A DNA stretch of 64,000 nt from Alphaproteobacteria bacterium (lineage in GTDB: Bacteria; Pseudomonadota; Alphaproteobacteria; Micavibrionales; Micavibrionaceae). The DNA lies in NCBI GenBank assembly GCA_028289285.1, contig JANQRF010000007.1:214609-278608 (forward strand), given 5' to 3'. Positions 34,260 to 44,362 of the stretch are shown piece by piece. The position numbers and the translations under genes were made by a program. The notes beneath the pieces are model-generated. The model searched no databases, was not told where the DNA came from, and saw only the letters and a program-made list of their open reading frames with translations. The first letter of the stretch is position 1. Each line of letters starts with the position of its first letter.

Positions 34260-35354
34260 TTAAGCCGCTTTTTTCTTACCTACAACTTTTTTACCCTTAA
34301 CTTCTAAAAGCAAGTTTTCGCCAATATACTCTACAACTACTTTAGCTAGCTCCACAGGTACAGCGTTCCCAATTTGACGCGATGCAGATTGTATACCGCC
34401 GTAAAAAACATAGTTATCCGGAAACGTCTGAAATCTAGCGGCATGCCTAACTGTAATCCCATGATGCTCTGTGGGATGCACAAACCTACCTTTAGAAGGA
34501 TTAGTACAAGCTGTTGTCATGGTCGGGCCAGGTTTACTGGGATCAATTCTGCCATAGACGTCTTTATGGCCATTATGGTTTTTATGACATGGCAGAACTC
34601 TATTAGACTCCGTTCTGCTCCCGCCATTCAATGGAGTGCTTTTGAATACCTTTATCAGCTCTTGCGTATGATTAAAATGAACATTATTCGGATCGGTTTT
34701 GTTAAGCCGTTTTTTGAAAACTACTTCTGCCGTAACCCATGGAAATCTCATGCCAGCTTTTACTTCAATAGACTCTGGATTATCATGTGTTGGATCAAGC
34801 GGCCATCTAAAATGCTCTGTATAAGCACCTTCTAAAACGCCTAGTATAAAAACCCGTTTTCTAGTTTGAGGTACTCCAAAATATTTCGCATCTAATATGC
34901 AGGGATCATATATTATATAGCCGTTTTCTTCAGCTAACCTGTAAAATTTTTGTAAGTATTTCTTATTTTTTTCCCACAACATTCCCGGGACATTTTCCAC
35001 CAAAAAGGCTTTAGGCCTAATGCAATCGATGTAGTTGAAATATTCGATGATAAGTTCGTTACGCGGATCATTTTTGGTCTTTGTAGTTGTACGCAATGAA
35101 GAGAAACCCTGGCATGGTGGGCCTCCGACAACTAAATCAACATCTCCCGGCTTTGCGCCAATTTTAGATAAAAACTCTTCTGGGGTAAGTTCTAGGATAT
35201 CAGCATTGATTAACTTGGCGTTTTTAATATTGTTTTCAAAAGTAATACATGAGTTTCTATCGATCTCTAAAGCTCCAACAAGGTCATACCCTAGTTGCTG
35301 CACCGCGAGCGACAGTCCGCCAGCTCCACAAAAAAGATCAACGACTTTTAACAT
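34260..35354 (-). CDS. DNA (cytosine-5) methyltransferase, cassette 2
   Basis: A 364-residue C5 methylase with all main motifs: VDLFCGAGGLS, the catalytic Cys81 in GGPPCQGFSS, VENVPGML, YFGVPQTRKRVFILG, then a target-recognition region of about 110 residues and RQIGNAVPVELA near the end. It is the last gene of a seven-gene minus-strand operon. Its methyl marks would protect host DNA from the MvaI/BcnI-like enzyme and probably from the DrmA/DrmB helicase module, as the class 2 DISARM methylase DrmMII does. It differs clearly from the cassette 1 methylase. The NERD-helicase gene ends seven bases upstream of its start. Confidence 0.93.
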   Translation of the reverse strand: MLKVVDLFCGAGGLSLAVQQLGYDLVGALEIDRNSCITFENNIKNAKLINADILELTPEEFLSKIGAKPGDVDLVVGGPPCQGFSSLRTTTKTKNDPRNELIIEYFNYIDCIRPKAFLVENVPGMLWEKNKKYLQKFYRLAEENGYIIYDPCILDAKYFGVPQTRKRVFILGVLEGAYTEHFRWPLDPTHDNPESIEVKAGMRFPWVTAEVVFKKRLNKTDPNNVHFNHTQELIKVFKSTPLNGGSRTESNRVLPCHKNHNGHKDVYGRIDPSKPGPTMTTACTNPSKGRFVHPTEHHGITVRHAARFQTFPDNYVFYGGIQSASRQIGNAVPVELAKVVVEYIGENLLLEVKGKKVVGKKKAA

Positions 35355-35360
35355 ATTAAT

Positions 35361-37040
35361 TTATCCGCTTCTCAATGTCGCCAATGATTCAATAGCCGAC
35401 TTATCATCTATTATTATCAAATATGAGCGCGCTCTTGAAGTACCAACATAGATTAATGCTTGATTATCAATACTTTCTTTTAAATCGATTAGTATAACAA
35501 CCTCCTTTTCAAGCCCTTTAAATCTATAAATATTATCTACAACCACACCCTCACCATCTATATCGTCTGCTGTACGAGTTTTATGAGCTTCCAAACTCAA
35601 TCCATCAAATTTATTGAGGGATTGTGCAGTCAAGATAGCAATTTCATTCGGATTAATATCCTCATTGTTAATTAGCCTATTCAAGCATTTTTCAACGGTT
35701 CTATCTCTTACTGCCTCAGTGGTTTCAATTAATTCAATATCAAGTCCATCTGGCCCGCTCGCCTCTAAGTTTTGGCCTTTGTAGAAAAGAGAAGACACTT
35801 CAAATATAGGTTTAGAGTTTCTTATATTTTTGTAGAGTTCATATTTGGGCGCGTTACTTAGAGCCGCATGAGGCTTACTTTTGTTATAAATTCTTTGGTT
35901 ATCGTCATAGAAAAGATAGAAAAGACTGTTTTCTTTGTCTCTTAGCAAGCTCTCAAGACTATCCACCCAATCTTGTAAAAAGTCCTGACCTTCATCGACT
36001 ACTATGGCGTCCTTTAAAAAATTTTCATCTGCCCCTTCAGCTTTAAGTAGGATTAAAGCTAATTCGTCCCAATAGTCCGGTTTGCTCCTGTCAGGAACCT
36101 GTATTTGAAGCTGCTTAGCAATATCCAAACAAAATTTAAAATAGCTTGAGACCTGTACATTTGGGTACTTGGCCAACCGCTTTTGAAGATATTTTGCTAA
36201 TGCATCATTGTGACATAGGTATAAAACTTCAAAACCTTCCTCACTCAAGATTATTGATTTTTCAATGGCTAGACAGGTTTTTCCTGTTCCTGCAGCGCCC
36301 GCGACCATAAGTCGCTTAAAAGAATTTAATGACTTCAAACACTCTTTTTGCTTTTTGGTTAACTCTTCAATTTGAAACTCGCAAGAGCGCACTCTGGTAA
36401 AAACAGAGGGCTCAAGTTTAAATCCTTTATTGAAAAGAGTATGAATGCTTTTAATTCCTGCCTGCGTTAGCGGAGAGTAACTAGTTTTTGTTCCCTCAGG
36501 ATCTCTTAACAATATTTGAATTAGCTTTTTCCCAAGCTTATGCATGTCATCTTCAAAGGCAAAGATTTCAATAGGCATATCAGCCCCTAACTCTCTAGCT
36601 TTAGGGCGTCCTGAATGAGGAAAAACCGCACAATGCTTGCATCTAATAAATCCGAGAGAGTCTTTATGTATCTCTTTCAACTTATTGAGTATGTAATGCC
36701 TTGAAACTCTAGCTTGTTTTACCGGGTTTTTAATCTTATGCACTCTCCCGGATTTTCTTTCTGTACTATACCATTCCCTGGAAGGCTCATCTCTCGAAAT
36801 AATTCCGCCTTTGACTTCTATAACAATATAACCATAAGTTTCATGGGCAAGGACAAAATCGGCTTCGCCTTCCTCATCACGGCCTTTTTTTGTCGTATCA
36901 TGCCAGTCGCAATTGTAGAAAACATGAAAACTATCGTTTAGCTCATCTCTAAGCGCATTATATACCATGATTTCAGCTTCCCGACTTGGATTGCTCAGGA
37001 TTTCTTTTGATAAATAGGAGGGGTACATATTAGCCGGCAT
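35361..37040 (-). CDS. NERD nuclease-like domain fused to SF1 helicase
   Basis: A 559-residue protein. Residues about 15-130 form a NERD domain (SREAEIMVYNAL, EGEADFVLAHETYGYIVIEV, then KGG), with the D...E-x-K of a PD-(D/E)XK-like nuclease. A UvrD-type helicase follows: Walker A AGAAGTGKTCLA (about 250), Walker B IVVDEGQDF, and late motifs VYRFKGLEKEVVILIDL and YVGTSRARSYLI, the first beginning at IYRFKG. It overlaps drmB by 11 bases. DISARM normally places the phospholipase-D-like DrmC here; this gene may fill that nuclease slot, which is inference. The lone NERD-helicase architecture also occurs outside defence loci. Confidence 0.85.
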   Translation of the reverse strand: MPANMYPSYLSKEILSNPSREAEIMVYNALRDELNDSFHVFYNCDWHDTTKKGRDEEGEADFVLAHETYGYIVIEVKGGIISRDEPSREWYSTERKSGRVHKIKNPVKQARVSRHYILNKLKEIHKDSLGFIRCKHCAVFPHSGRPKARELGADMPIEIFAFEDDMHKLGKKLIQILLRDPEGTKTSYSPLTQAGIKSIHTLFNKGFKLEPSVFTRVRSCEFQIEELTKKQKECLKSLNSFKRLMVAGAAGTGKTCLAIEKSIILSEEGFEVLYLCHNDALAKYLQKRLAKYPNVQVSSYFKFCLDIAKQLQIQVPDRSKPDYWDELALILLKAEGADENFLKDAIVVDEGQDFLQDWVDSLESLLRDKENSLFYLFYDDNQRIYNKSKPHAALSNAPKYELYKNIRNSKPIFEVSSLFYKGQNLEASGPDGLDIELIETTEAVRDRTVEKCLNRLINNEDINPNEIAILTAQSLNKFDGLSLEAHKTRTADDIDGEGVVVDNIYRFKGLEKEVVILIDLKESIDNQALIYVGTSRARSYLIIIDDKSAIESLATLRSG

Positions 37041-38901
37041 CTGTTAAAACCTCTTCAAAAAAACCTTTAAAGCTTTTATCCGGTGTACCTACTAAAAGAG
37101 CGCGGTCTAAATAACGATTAAAAAATTCGCATGAAGTTTCTGGAACCAGGCAGCAATTATGGCAGGCTGACAAGTTATATCTTTCAGATTCACTTATGAT
37201 ATCTTTAATGCAAAGCGGGTCTGAGGAACACCAAGCTGCATTTGTTATAGCTTTCATGATTAGAGGCAAAAACTTATCTTCCTCTGCCATTCTAGATAAA
37301 CCGCCCAAAGTTCCTTCAGAGTCGCTGGAAGAGGTGTAAAGAAGAATTCCATTATTTTCTTCTTCGCCTGTATCGCAGTAAATACGCTCTCTAATTGAGG
37401 CAGTGTCGTACCCAGACTCTAGCGATATTTGCTTCATTACCATATGAGCCAGTGTATGGATCAAAAGGAATTTAGGTGTGACTTTTATGGGTCTTTTCTC
37501 ATTCGTATCAAATGCTTTCCAGTCTTCTTCTAAAATAAGATCAATTTCTTCAGCTCTATTTTTGACTACATTCTGACAGGCCCAGTTTTCTATTCTTCCA
37601 TCATTCAAGGAAAAGAAAATACCCTCTCCCTTATTTTCAACGGCAGGCAGCCATTGCTTTCGCTCACTGTATATTTCTCCAAACTCAGCATTTCCGGCCT
37701 CTGAAGGTGAGGCCGCCTGATGAATTCTTGTAAAGCTTTTGAGAACACGAACTTCTCTTAGTCTGTCTACTCGGATCACATTGGAAATATAGGGGGTAAG
37801 TGCTTCTGGAGTATGTAACTGCGTGATTTTAAAATTTTTGTGTTTAAACTTTGATTGGAAAATCATTTTACCTGTAAAAGAGCACAGTTCATCATGCTTT
37901 AAATCTGCTCTCTTAGGGTCTTCAAGATACTTCTTTCTTCTGGTTATTTCTTTGCATAGTTCATCAACCGTAACGTTGTTTTCTTCCATGAAATCTTCAG
38001 CCATAGCACCTACTAAGATGGGTAGGTCTTTATCACTAGCTTTCGAAAACTGCTCCCACTGAGTGCCCATTTCTTCTTGGAAGGCATCTGACCATGGAGG
38101 AATACTTAAGGCGCTCACTTCTATTGGCATGTACAAATTTGAGGCTCCCCTTTGCAAAACTCTTAAGGTTTCTCCACATTGAGAATTGTCTTTTTTGAGC
38201 CAAGGTGCACTCCCGTTGCACGTGAGCCCCTGTAAGGCTCCCTCGCTAAAGATACCCTCCATGCTCTCGCTCACTTCACAGATGTCACACCTGATTCTTA
38301 AACTTGATAAACCCGTACCCTCACCGACATTATAAAGTCTTAACTTACATTTCTTGTCACCTTGGCATTTAGCTCTTTTTTCAGGGTTTTTTCTAAGCCA
38401 GTATTTCCAGGGAAATTCGTCTAAATGCCCCTTCTTACAGGCAACAACAAAACGACTGGGAACGACGTATACTCTTTTATTATTATTTTTCTTAGTACAC
38501 GTAATACACCATCTGGTCGGATCTCCTGGCTTCTTCCCCCATTTGCTAGCATAGTTTAGCATGCCGCACTTGGGGCATTGAAGCCATTGCGGAAAACGGA
38601 AACCCGGTAAAGCTAGCTTGGGATCTTCGTCATTCTTTCCCCCGTATTTTTGGAGAGTAACTGGAGGTAACCTAAATCCTTTAACTTCTAATTTACTTTC
38701 AAGCCGTGGCTCATAGATTTTCTGAGTGGTTCTTGGGAATGGAGGGCCTGCATATTCGTCCCAAAATTCTAACCCGGGTGCCACAACGGAAACAGGGCCC
38801 CCACCGTCTACATTTCCAGCTCTGAAATCAATAATAGCGCCAGGTCCGTAACCCAAAACCTGAGATCTTCTAATTTCTCCTAATATATTTTTTCTACTCA
38901 T
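37030..38901 (-). CDS. drmB: DrmB-like DUF1998 protein
   Basis: A 623-residue protein with the DrmB beginning RRSQVLGYGPGAIIDFRAG, two cysteine-rich zinc sites (CPKCGMLNYASKWG near residue 108, with CITC; then CKKGHLDEFPW) and a further CDIC-type motif. The C-terminal DUF1998 domain has THTLAHMV-like LIHTLAHMVMKQ, LLYTSSSDSEGTLGGLSRM and a final cysteine cluster (CHNCCLVPETSC). In DISARM, DrmB forms a complex with the helicase DrmA that engages unmethylated foreign DNA. It overlaps drmA by eight bases and the NERD-helicase gene by 11, consistent with complex assembly during translation. Confidence 0.88.
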   Translation of the reverse strand: MSRKNILGEIRRSQVLGYGPGAIIDFRAGNVDGGGPVSVVAPGLEFWDEYAGPPFPRTTQKIYEPRLESKLEVKGFRLPPVTLQKYGGKNDEDPKLALPGFRFPQWLQCPKCGMLNYASKWGKKPGDPTRWCITCTKKNNNKRVYVVPSRFVVACKKGHLDEFPWKYWLRKNPEKRAKCQGDKKCKLRLYNVGEGTGLSSLRIRCDICEVSESMEGIFSEGALQGLTCNGSAPWLKKDNSQCGETLRVLQRGASNLYMPIEVSALSIPPWSDAFQEEMGTQWEQFSKASDKDLPILVGAMAEDFMEENNVTVDELCKEITRRKKYLEDPKRADLKHDELCSFTGKMIFQSKFKHKNFKITQLHTPEALTPYISNVIRVDRLREVRVLKSFTRIHQAASPSEAGNAEFGEIYSERKQWLPAVENKGEGIFFSLNDGRIENWACQNVVKNRAEEIDLILEEDWKAFDTNEKRPIKVTPKFLLIHTLAHMVMKQISLESGYDTASIRERIYCDTGEEENNGILLYTSSSDSEGTLGGLSRMAEEDKFLPLIMKAITNAAWCSSDPLCIKDIISESERYNLSACHNCCLVPETSCEFFNRYLDRALLVGTPDKSFKGFFEEVLTDAG

Positions 38902-41900
38902 TCTTACTTATAAGCCTATTTTGGATTTCTTTCGCCCCTTCTCTCAGAAAGAACACAGATTGAGCTTCTACATTTCTCATACTGTTCGGTGTGGCCAGAG
39001 CATCTGTTTTGTAATTAGCAACCGCAAATAATTGAGCCTCATCTTCTGCAGAGACCAGAAGTGTATTCTTTCGCCCTTTCCAGTAGTTCTCTACGTCTCC
39101 GCGATGCTCCCAGTAATCTAAGATTTCTTTTATCTTTTCTTCTGCATCGCCCAATTCTCGGTTATCAATTTTTGCAATTCTTTCTAACAATATTGGAACC
39201 ACTTCTTTTTCGACTTTGTCACGCAAATCATCGGTGAGATAAGGGCTGTCTTCTAATTCCGAAATGAGGTGACGTGCCAGTGTGATTAAGACTCCATGAA
39301 GAGCTTTGTCCCTAGCTCTAGCCGCAAAAGGCGTAACGCTAGAACCTTCGATGTCCCTGTAAATGCTTTGGTGCCAAGTTTTGAAACTCTCGTAATGCGC
39401 ACGATCTCTGGGCTTATTATTATTGTAAATTGTAACAATTATGCCAGGTGCTTCTTTTTTTCTTCCCACGCGACTTGTTGCCTGAATGTACTCAGACATT
39501 GTTTTGGGCTGGCCGTTTACTAACATTAACCCTAATCTGGGGATATCTACGCCAACACTAAGCATGTTTGTCGCTAGTAATATATCTATAAATTCAGGGT
39601 CAGATCTTCCTTTTGAAAGCTTTTCAAGTATCTCGGGAATTTCTTTTGATTTTTTTCGGCTGGTCATTTCTTCAGGCAAAGAAACATTACGTTTGCTTTC
39701 TTTTCTGCGAGCAGCGTAAGCAAGAAGTGTCTTATCAACGTCGTCCTGCATTACCACTAACGCGCCACCTAATACTCTTAATGAATTGAAATAGGCTACC
39801 AGCGTTGAGTAATTGTGAAAATCTTCTTCACTAAATGAAGGGTCTTCTATAGCCTGTAATAACGATGCTGAAACAGCGTTAAGAACATATTTCTCTGATC
39901 GTCCTGCCGTCGTAACACCTAAATAAATGCGCCCTGGACTATCTTTATCTAGCCTTGCGAAACATGAGTTATCGGCATCTATAATAGGCGGAGGGAATTG
40001 GTACGAAGTTCGGCAGAATAGGTTTTGAATTTGTTCCTTAGCCTGCCTTATCGTTGCCGTAGACCCGATAATTTTGGGCTTAACACTTCCTTTGCTACAA
40101 AATTTATCGATAGCAACTTCATATAATCCCGTCATCGTCCCTAATGGACCGGAGATAAGATGCAGCTCATCTTGAATAATAAGACTGGGGGGATTGTGGG
40201 GCGTGTGAACTCCGAAAAGCCTTACTGCGTTACTGTTTCTGGCAATTTGTGCAAATTTATCGACTGTTCCAATAAGTAAACTAGGGAGTTCTTTATAGAT
40301 TTCTTCATCAACGGTGTAGACGGGAATTTTTTCGATACTACAGCTTTCAGAAGAGCATTTTGCAATAATTTTTTTATATTGCTTGTCAGCCTCCCAGAAA
40401 AGCTTCTCTCCGCATTTTGGGCATTTTGTAAGCTGTTCTGGCGTGCTATAGTCATCTTTATTTTCGATACTATCCGCAGCATCGTCAAACCAGTTTGGTG
40501 TACTATCCTTTCCGACCCAAAGGCCTATTGCAAACTCCTTTTTACCTAAAGTATTGCCATTAGAATTGTATTCCTGCCGCACAATTTCGCAGGCAGTAAT
40601 TAAAGAGGCTGCTCTTTCAAATTGCTGCACTGTAAGTGTTCTAAGCGTGTATCGCATAAATACGGCTACGCCGTTACCGCTTTCTTCCCCCCTAGTTGAA
40701 AGTCTTCTGTAAAAAAGTGTGACTGCCGTTAAGAGCAGATACGCTTCTGTCTTACCGCCACCAGTAGGGAACCAGATTAGGTCCATGGTTTCTCTGTAGT
40801 CGTCTTCATCCTTCAGCGTTGAGCAAAGTGACATCAAGCAAAAAGCCATCTGAAAAGGACGCCATTCTAAAATTACATCGTCTTTCCATTGCATCTGTGT
40901 TTGCATGGCTAAGTTTGCAAGCCTAAAAGCTTCAAAAGCAGTTTCGTTGTCTCTCAGCTCCGCTATTCCTTGCCGCATTCTTTTAATGGCTTCATTGCGA
41001 GCTTTATCTATGTTCTCTAATGCCTGCTTTTTATGCGTTTCATCAGCAATTTGTGGGACTATATTGTCTTCTTGCCGATCAAGCCATAATGCAAATGCGT
41101 CTACTAAAGTAGATAGAGATTTAACGCATGAGTCTTTAGAACTTTCGGATAAGAATTTTGCATCCGGGTAATGGACATCTTTTTCTGAGAATAAATCACC
41201 AAAAATAGAATCGCCTTTAGAGTCTACAGAAAAAACGGTTTGTCGAGGCAACCAGCAAGTTTCCACTTTATCAACCACTCCATTTACAGGATCATTCCAT
41301 GTGGCGGCGCATGTATGTCCGGTGGCATATTCGCAAACATCTCTATAAATTAGGGCACTAATCTTTGTATCTTCGTCGGTTCCATAAGTTTTTATCGGCC
41401 TCGGCGCTATTTTTGTTGATGCTGTTCCTGAAATAGTCATTTTGAATTGAAAAAAGTGACCTTCTTCTCTATCCAAAAAGCTATCTGTTTTGACAAACGT
41501 ATTAGTATTGAGCGCTTGAATAGTAACGGTTTTGAGATTTTTGTAGTCAGAGCTTTTTACAAAAAGCATAAGGCCAGTTATTCCAAAATTCTTTAAATCT
41601 ATTTCTTTATAGTCTTGATCTACCTCTACTGGAACAGGAACAGACACAGGCACACGTTGCCATGCTCGAGAGTATTTTTTTTCATCTGTTTCGGGTTTGC
41701 TATCGAAAAGATTTCCTTCGTCATCTCTCCATATTATTTGATACTTTCCGAATCTAATTAGTACTTCTATTTGAGGAGAGGCATCATTACTTTCTAGAGC
41801 AAATGAAAGACCTGCAGCAGATGGTTTCTGGGTTTTACTGAGAGAAATAGCATTTGATAATGCATTATCCGAAGCAGTCTCTTTACCTGTTTCGCAATTG

Positions 41901-42070
41901 AGTTTTTCATCCTCATCTTCCGAAATAAAAGAATTTTGAGGGTAAAGTATTCCCGTTACATAGTGTTCACTAGGCTTTTCAGGAATGGCTTCTTTTTCTC
42001 CTCTTACAGGTCCCTGAAGGTCTTCAATAAGCCTTTCTATTATTCTATTTCTCGCATCCAATATGCTCAT
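38894..42070 (-). CDS. drmA: DrmA-like SF2 helicase
   Basis: A 1058-residue helicase. A long N-terminal region (about 1-410) precedes the motor. Walker A is WFPTGGGKTEAYLL (about 432). A four-Cys zinc insert (CPKCGEKLFW ... CSSESC) is followed by the DEAH-type box IIQDELHLISGPLG (about 634). Motif VI is QATSRVGRKK (about 866), and the signature SITPFAARARDKALHG region appears here as SVTPFAARARDKALHG. This last block and the partnership with a DUF1998 gene identify DrmA. In DISARM it translocates on phage DNA. It starts inside the end of the TerB-UvrD gene (four-base overlap). Confidence 0.9.
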   Translation of the reverse strand: MSILDARNRIIERLIEDLQGPVRGEKEAIPEKPSEHYVTGILYPQNSFISEDEDEKLNCETGKETASDNALSNAISLSKTQKPSAAGLSFALESNDASPQIEVLIRFGKYQIIWRDDEGNLFDSKPETDEKKYSRAWQRVPVSVPVPVEVDQDYKEIDLKNFGITGLMLFVKSSDYKNLKTVTIQALNTNTFVKTDSFLDREEGHFFQFKMTISGTASTKIAPRPIKTYGTDEDTKISALIYRDVCEYATGHTCAATWNDPVNGVVDKVETCWLPRQTVFSVDSKGDSIFGDLFSEKDVHYPDAKFLSESSKDSCVKSLSTLVDAFALWLDRQEDNIVPQIADETHKKQALENIDKARNEAIKRMRQGIAELRDNETAFEAFRLANLAMQTQMQWKDDVILEWRPFQMAFCLMSLCSTLKDEDDYRETMDLIWFPTGGGKTEAYLLLTAVTLFYRRLSTRGEESGNGVAVFMRYTLRTLTVQQFERAASLITACEIVRQEYNSNGNTLGKKEFAIGLWVGKDSTPNWFDDAADSIENKDDYSTPEQLTKCPKCGEKLFWEADKQYKKIIAKCSSESCSIEKIPVYTVDEEIYKELPSLLIGTVDKFAQIARNSNAVRLFGVHTPHNPPSLIIQDELHLISGPLGTMTGLYEVAIDKFCSKGSVKPKIIGSTATIRQAKEQIQNLFCRTSYQFPPPIIDADNSCFARLDKDSPGRIYLGVTTAGRSEKYVLNAVSASLLQAIEDPSFSEEDFHNYSTLVAYFNSLRVLGGALVVMQDDVDKTLLAYAARRKESKRNVSLPEEMTSRKKSKEIPEILEKLSKGRSDPEFIDILLATNMLSVGVDIPRLGLMLVNGQPKTMSEYIQATSRVGRKKEAPGIIVTIYNNNKPRDRAHYESFKTWHQSIYRDIEGSSVTPFAARARDKALHGVLITLARHLISELEDSPYLTDDLRDKVEKEVVPILLERIAKIDNRELGDAEEKIKEILDYWEHRGDVENYWKGRKNTLLVSAEDEAQLFAVANYKTDALATPNSMRNVEAQSVFFLREGAKEIQNRLISKNE

Positions 42071-44334
42071 CTACGACCCCAGCGACGCCTAAAAAAAGAA
42101 CAGGCTGGATACCCGACTATAATAGGAGCAAGCCAAATTCCCGTATTGCAGTATGGTTCGTGTAGATGCTTTAAATTAGGATCACCGTCACTTTTGCATA
42201 CCGTTCTAATCCCAACTAAATAAAAGGGATTTATGGATTGAGGCGGCTTAAATTGACCTTGTTTAGGGTATCTGTTGCCAACTTCAAATAAATCCTTGTT
42301 GAGATTTTGTGAAAAATAACCAAAAGCTCTATCCGCAATCTCTCCGCCAGAGTTAGACCAGATAGAATAAGTGTATTCGTTTTCAGGCTCTAAATAGGCT
42401 CTTAAAGGAACAGGTGATTGGTGAGCTAAGGTAGATAAATGTCTCTGGTAAAAGAGAACATCTTTCCTATCAAAGTTTTTAGATACAAATGAGTACTCAT
42501 CAATATCTCCATCACGACCTATTTCTACTTGAATCGATATAGAGCCGCCGTTAGCCCCCTGTCTGAGGCGTCGAAAAGATCGCCCGGTATCAAGGCTCCG
42601 AGAAAAAACGTGTCGCGCATATCCTTGACCAACAGCTAAAATATTTTTTGCTCTAGTTGCGCCCACATATAAAACTCTCGACTCTTCATCGAAGTTTTTG
42701 TCCTGATTTCCTAACTGAGGAGGTAGCTCAAGGATAACTTTTTCGGCTTCGCGTCCCTTAGAGGCGTGTATCGTGCCCAGAATAGCACCCTCTGTGCCTA
42801 ATTCAGAGTAGCACAGATTTATATGGGGAGGGGTTGTTGCTAATTTTGCACGAAGTTCTCTAATGCTTATTGCATCGCTATCTGTTCCGATTGACTTTTT
42901 AAGTAATGACCACCAATCTGTGAAAGTGTGTTTCCCCTCCACTTGATCTGCAAACAAGTACTCTCTGTCATTACACAGCTTTATGAACTTATCTTTGGAA
43001 ATTATATCTTCTGTATAGTCATAGAAGATATAACCAATCCAAGAAAATAAGTTAGATTGAAATCCTGACATTCTTATTCTGTGTGCAATACCATCTTTGG
43101 AGGCGAAAGATGAAGCTTGCAACACCTCAGATCTTCTGCGGAAAAGTACCAGCGTATCTTCATTACTATTTTGCACATCAGCCGCATTGAAAGTTCCTAA
43201 TTGTTCATCTGCTTGCTCTTTCACAAAGTTAGATCGTTCATCAAAAGCTTCTTGGTCAATATTATCATTGACATATATATCAAGCCTAAGGTCTTCTATG
43301 ATTTTTACAATTTTAGGATTAGTTGTTCTATGAATAGTGCGCAATTCGATTTCTTCGAGAGTATCTTTAAATTTATCTTTAACGATATCTAAAAAGCTTT
43401 TTTCTTCTTTTTGAATCTGGCTATCCGCATCATCCGTGAAATTATAAATAGCTTGCGCCGGGTCAGCGAAAATAGTGAAGCCACACTCAGGATTAAGTAT
43501 CTTAAGGATTTTTGTTATCAGTTCGGCTCGAGGGCCGGTTATATCTTGAGCTTCATCTATAATGATATGTTCAAAATCATCGAAGAATTCATGCATCTCT
43601 TCGTAGTTTTTTTCAAACATATCGTTCACGGCTTCTATATTTTGATTATAATCTCCAAATAATTTTCCAATTTCTTCATCTGTAAGCCCGTAACGTACGT
43701 GCCAAGATTGAGAGTCAATCGTGGCTACTTTGACTCCTAAAGATGATAAATTTTGACCAGCAAAAGATGATATTCTATCTCGAATTTCTTTGACAGCAGT
43801 TCTTGTAAAAGAAAGCATCCAGATTTTTGACGGCTCAACACCTTGTTCGATTAAATTTGATACTCTAGCACAAGCCACTGCCGTTTTACCCATACCCGGT
43901 CCTGCGTGGCATAATATTCTTTTATCGTATTCTGCTAAAATGACTGCGTTTTGTTGATCGTCCCATTCCAACGTCTTGGCTATGGATACTTCAACATCCC
44001 ATACATCTCTGATCGTATTAATTAGTTTTAGCTCTTTTTCGTGATGAAAATTATCAGAAGTAGCTACATAACATACTAAACCTGCTAGTTCTTGCTTGTA
44101 ATTAGTGCTTTCAAGACTCTCAAGGGATTCATAGCATAGGTCCTCATAATCTTTTTGTCCTCTATGGCTTTCATAAAAACCAATCATCTCATCAAGATCG
44201 TCTTCAGAAATTTTTAGATCATGGCAGATTTTTTCTAACGCTTCGATCTCCCGAGGATGGAGTTCGTCATCAATAAAAGCAAATGCTACTAGTAGATTCA
44301 GAACCTTGTTTTTGTCCAAAAGATTATCTTTCAT
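42067..44334 (-). CDS. TerB-like domain fused to UvrD-family SF1 helicase
   Basis: A 755-residue protein. The first 115 residues look like a TerB fold: LLVAFAFIDDELHPREIEAL and VCYVATSDNFHHEKELKL, the two acidic helix pairs of that domain. The SF1A motor follows: Q motif LEWDDQQNAVIL, Walker A GPGMGKTAVAC (about 145), Walker B IIIDEAQDITG (about 261), GTIHASKGREAEKVIL and YVGATRAKNILAV. A Trp/Cys-containing C-terminal 150 residues is unassigned. The fusion is unusual, and its place between vsr and drmA in a tightly overlapping operon makes it part of the system. It may unwind cut DNA or license loading of DrmAB. Confidence 0.83.
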   Translation of the reverse strand: MKDNLLDKNKVLNLLVAFAFIDDELHPREIEALEKICHDLKISEDDLDEMIGFYESHRGQKDYEDLCYESLESLESTNYKQELAGLVCYVATSDNFHHEKELKLINTIRDVWDVEVSIAKTLEWDDQQNAVILAEYDKRILCHAGPGMGKTAVACARVSNLIEQGVEPSKIWMLSFTRTAVKEIRDRISSFAGQNLSSLGVKVATIDSQSWHVRYGLTDEEIGKLFGDYNQNIEAVNDMFEKNYEEMHEFFDDFEHIIIDEAQDITGPRAELITKILKILNPECGFTIFADPAQAIYNFTDDADSQIQKEEKSFLDIVKDKFKDTLEEIELRTIHRTTNPKIVKIIEDLRLDIYVNDNIDQEAFDERSNFVKEQADEQLGTFNAADVQNSNEDTLVLFRRRSEVLQASSFASKDGIAHRIRMSGFQSNLFSWIGYIFYDYTEDIISKDKFIKLCNDREYLFADQVEGKHTFTDWWSLLKKSIGTDSDAISIRELRAKLATTPPHINLCYSELGTEGAILGTIHASKGREAEKVILELPPQLGNQDKNFDEESRVLYVGATRAKNILAVGQGYARHVFSRSLDTGRSFRRLRQGANGGSISIQVEIGRDGDIDEYSFVSKNFDRKDVLFYQRHLSTLAHQSPVPLRAYLEPENEYTYSIWSNSGGEIADRAFGYFSQNLNKDLFEVGNRYPKQGQFKPPQSINPFYLVGIRTVCKSDGDPNLKHLHEPYCNTGIWLAPIIVGYPACSFFRRRWGRR

Positions 44335-44362
44335 GGCTTTGCCTATACAACTATGCGGCGAG

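Noticed and set aside
35361..37040. Calling the NERD-helicase gene drmC or drmD
   Set aside because: DrmC has phospholipase-D motifs and DrmD is an SNF2-type helicase; this protein has NERD and UvrD-type motifs instead.
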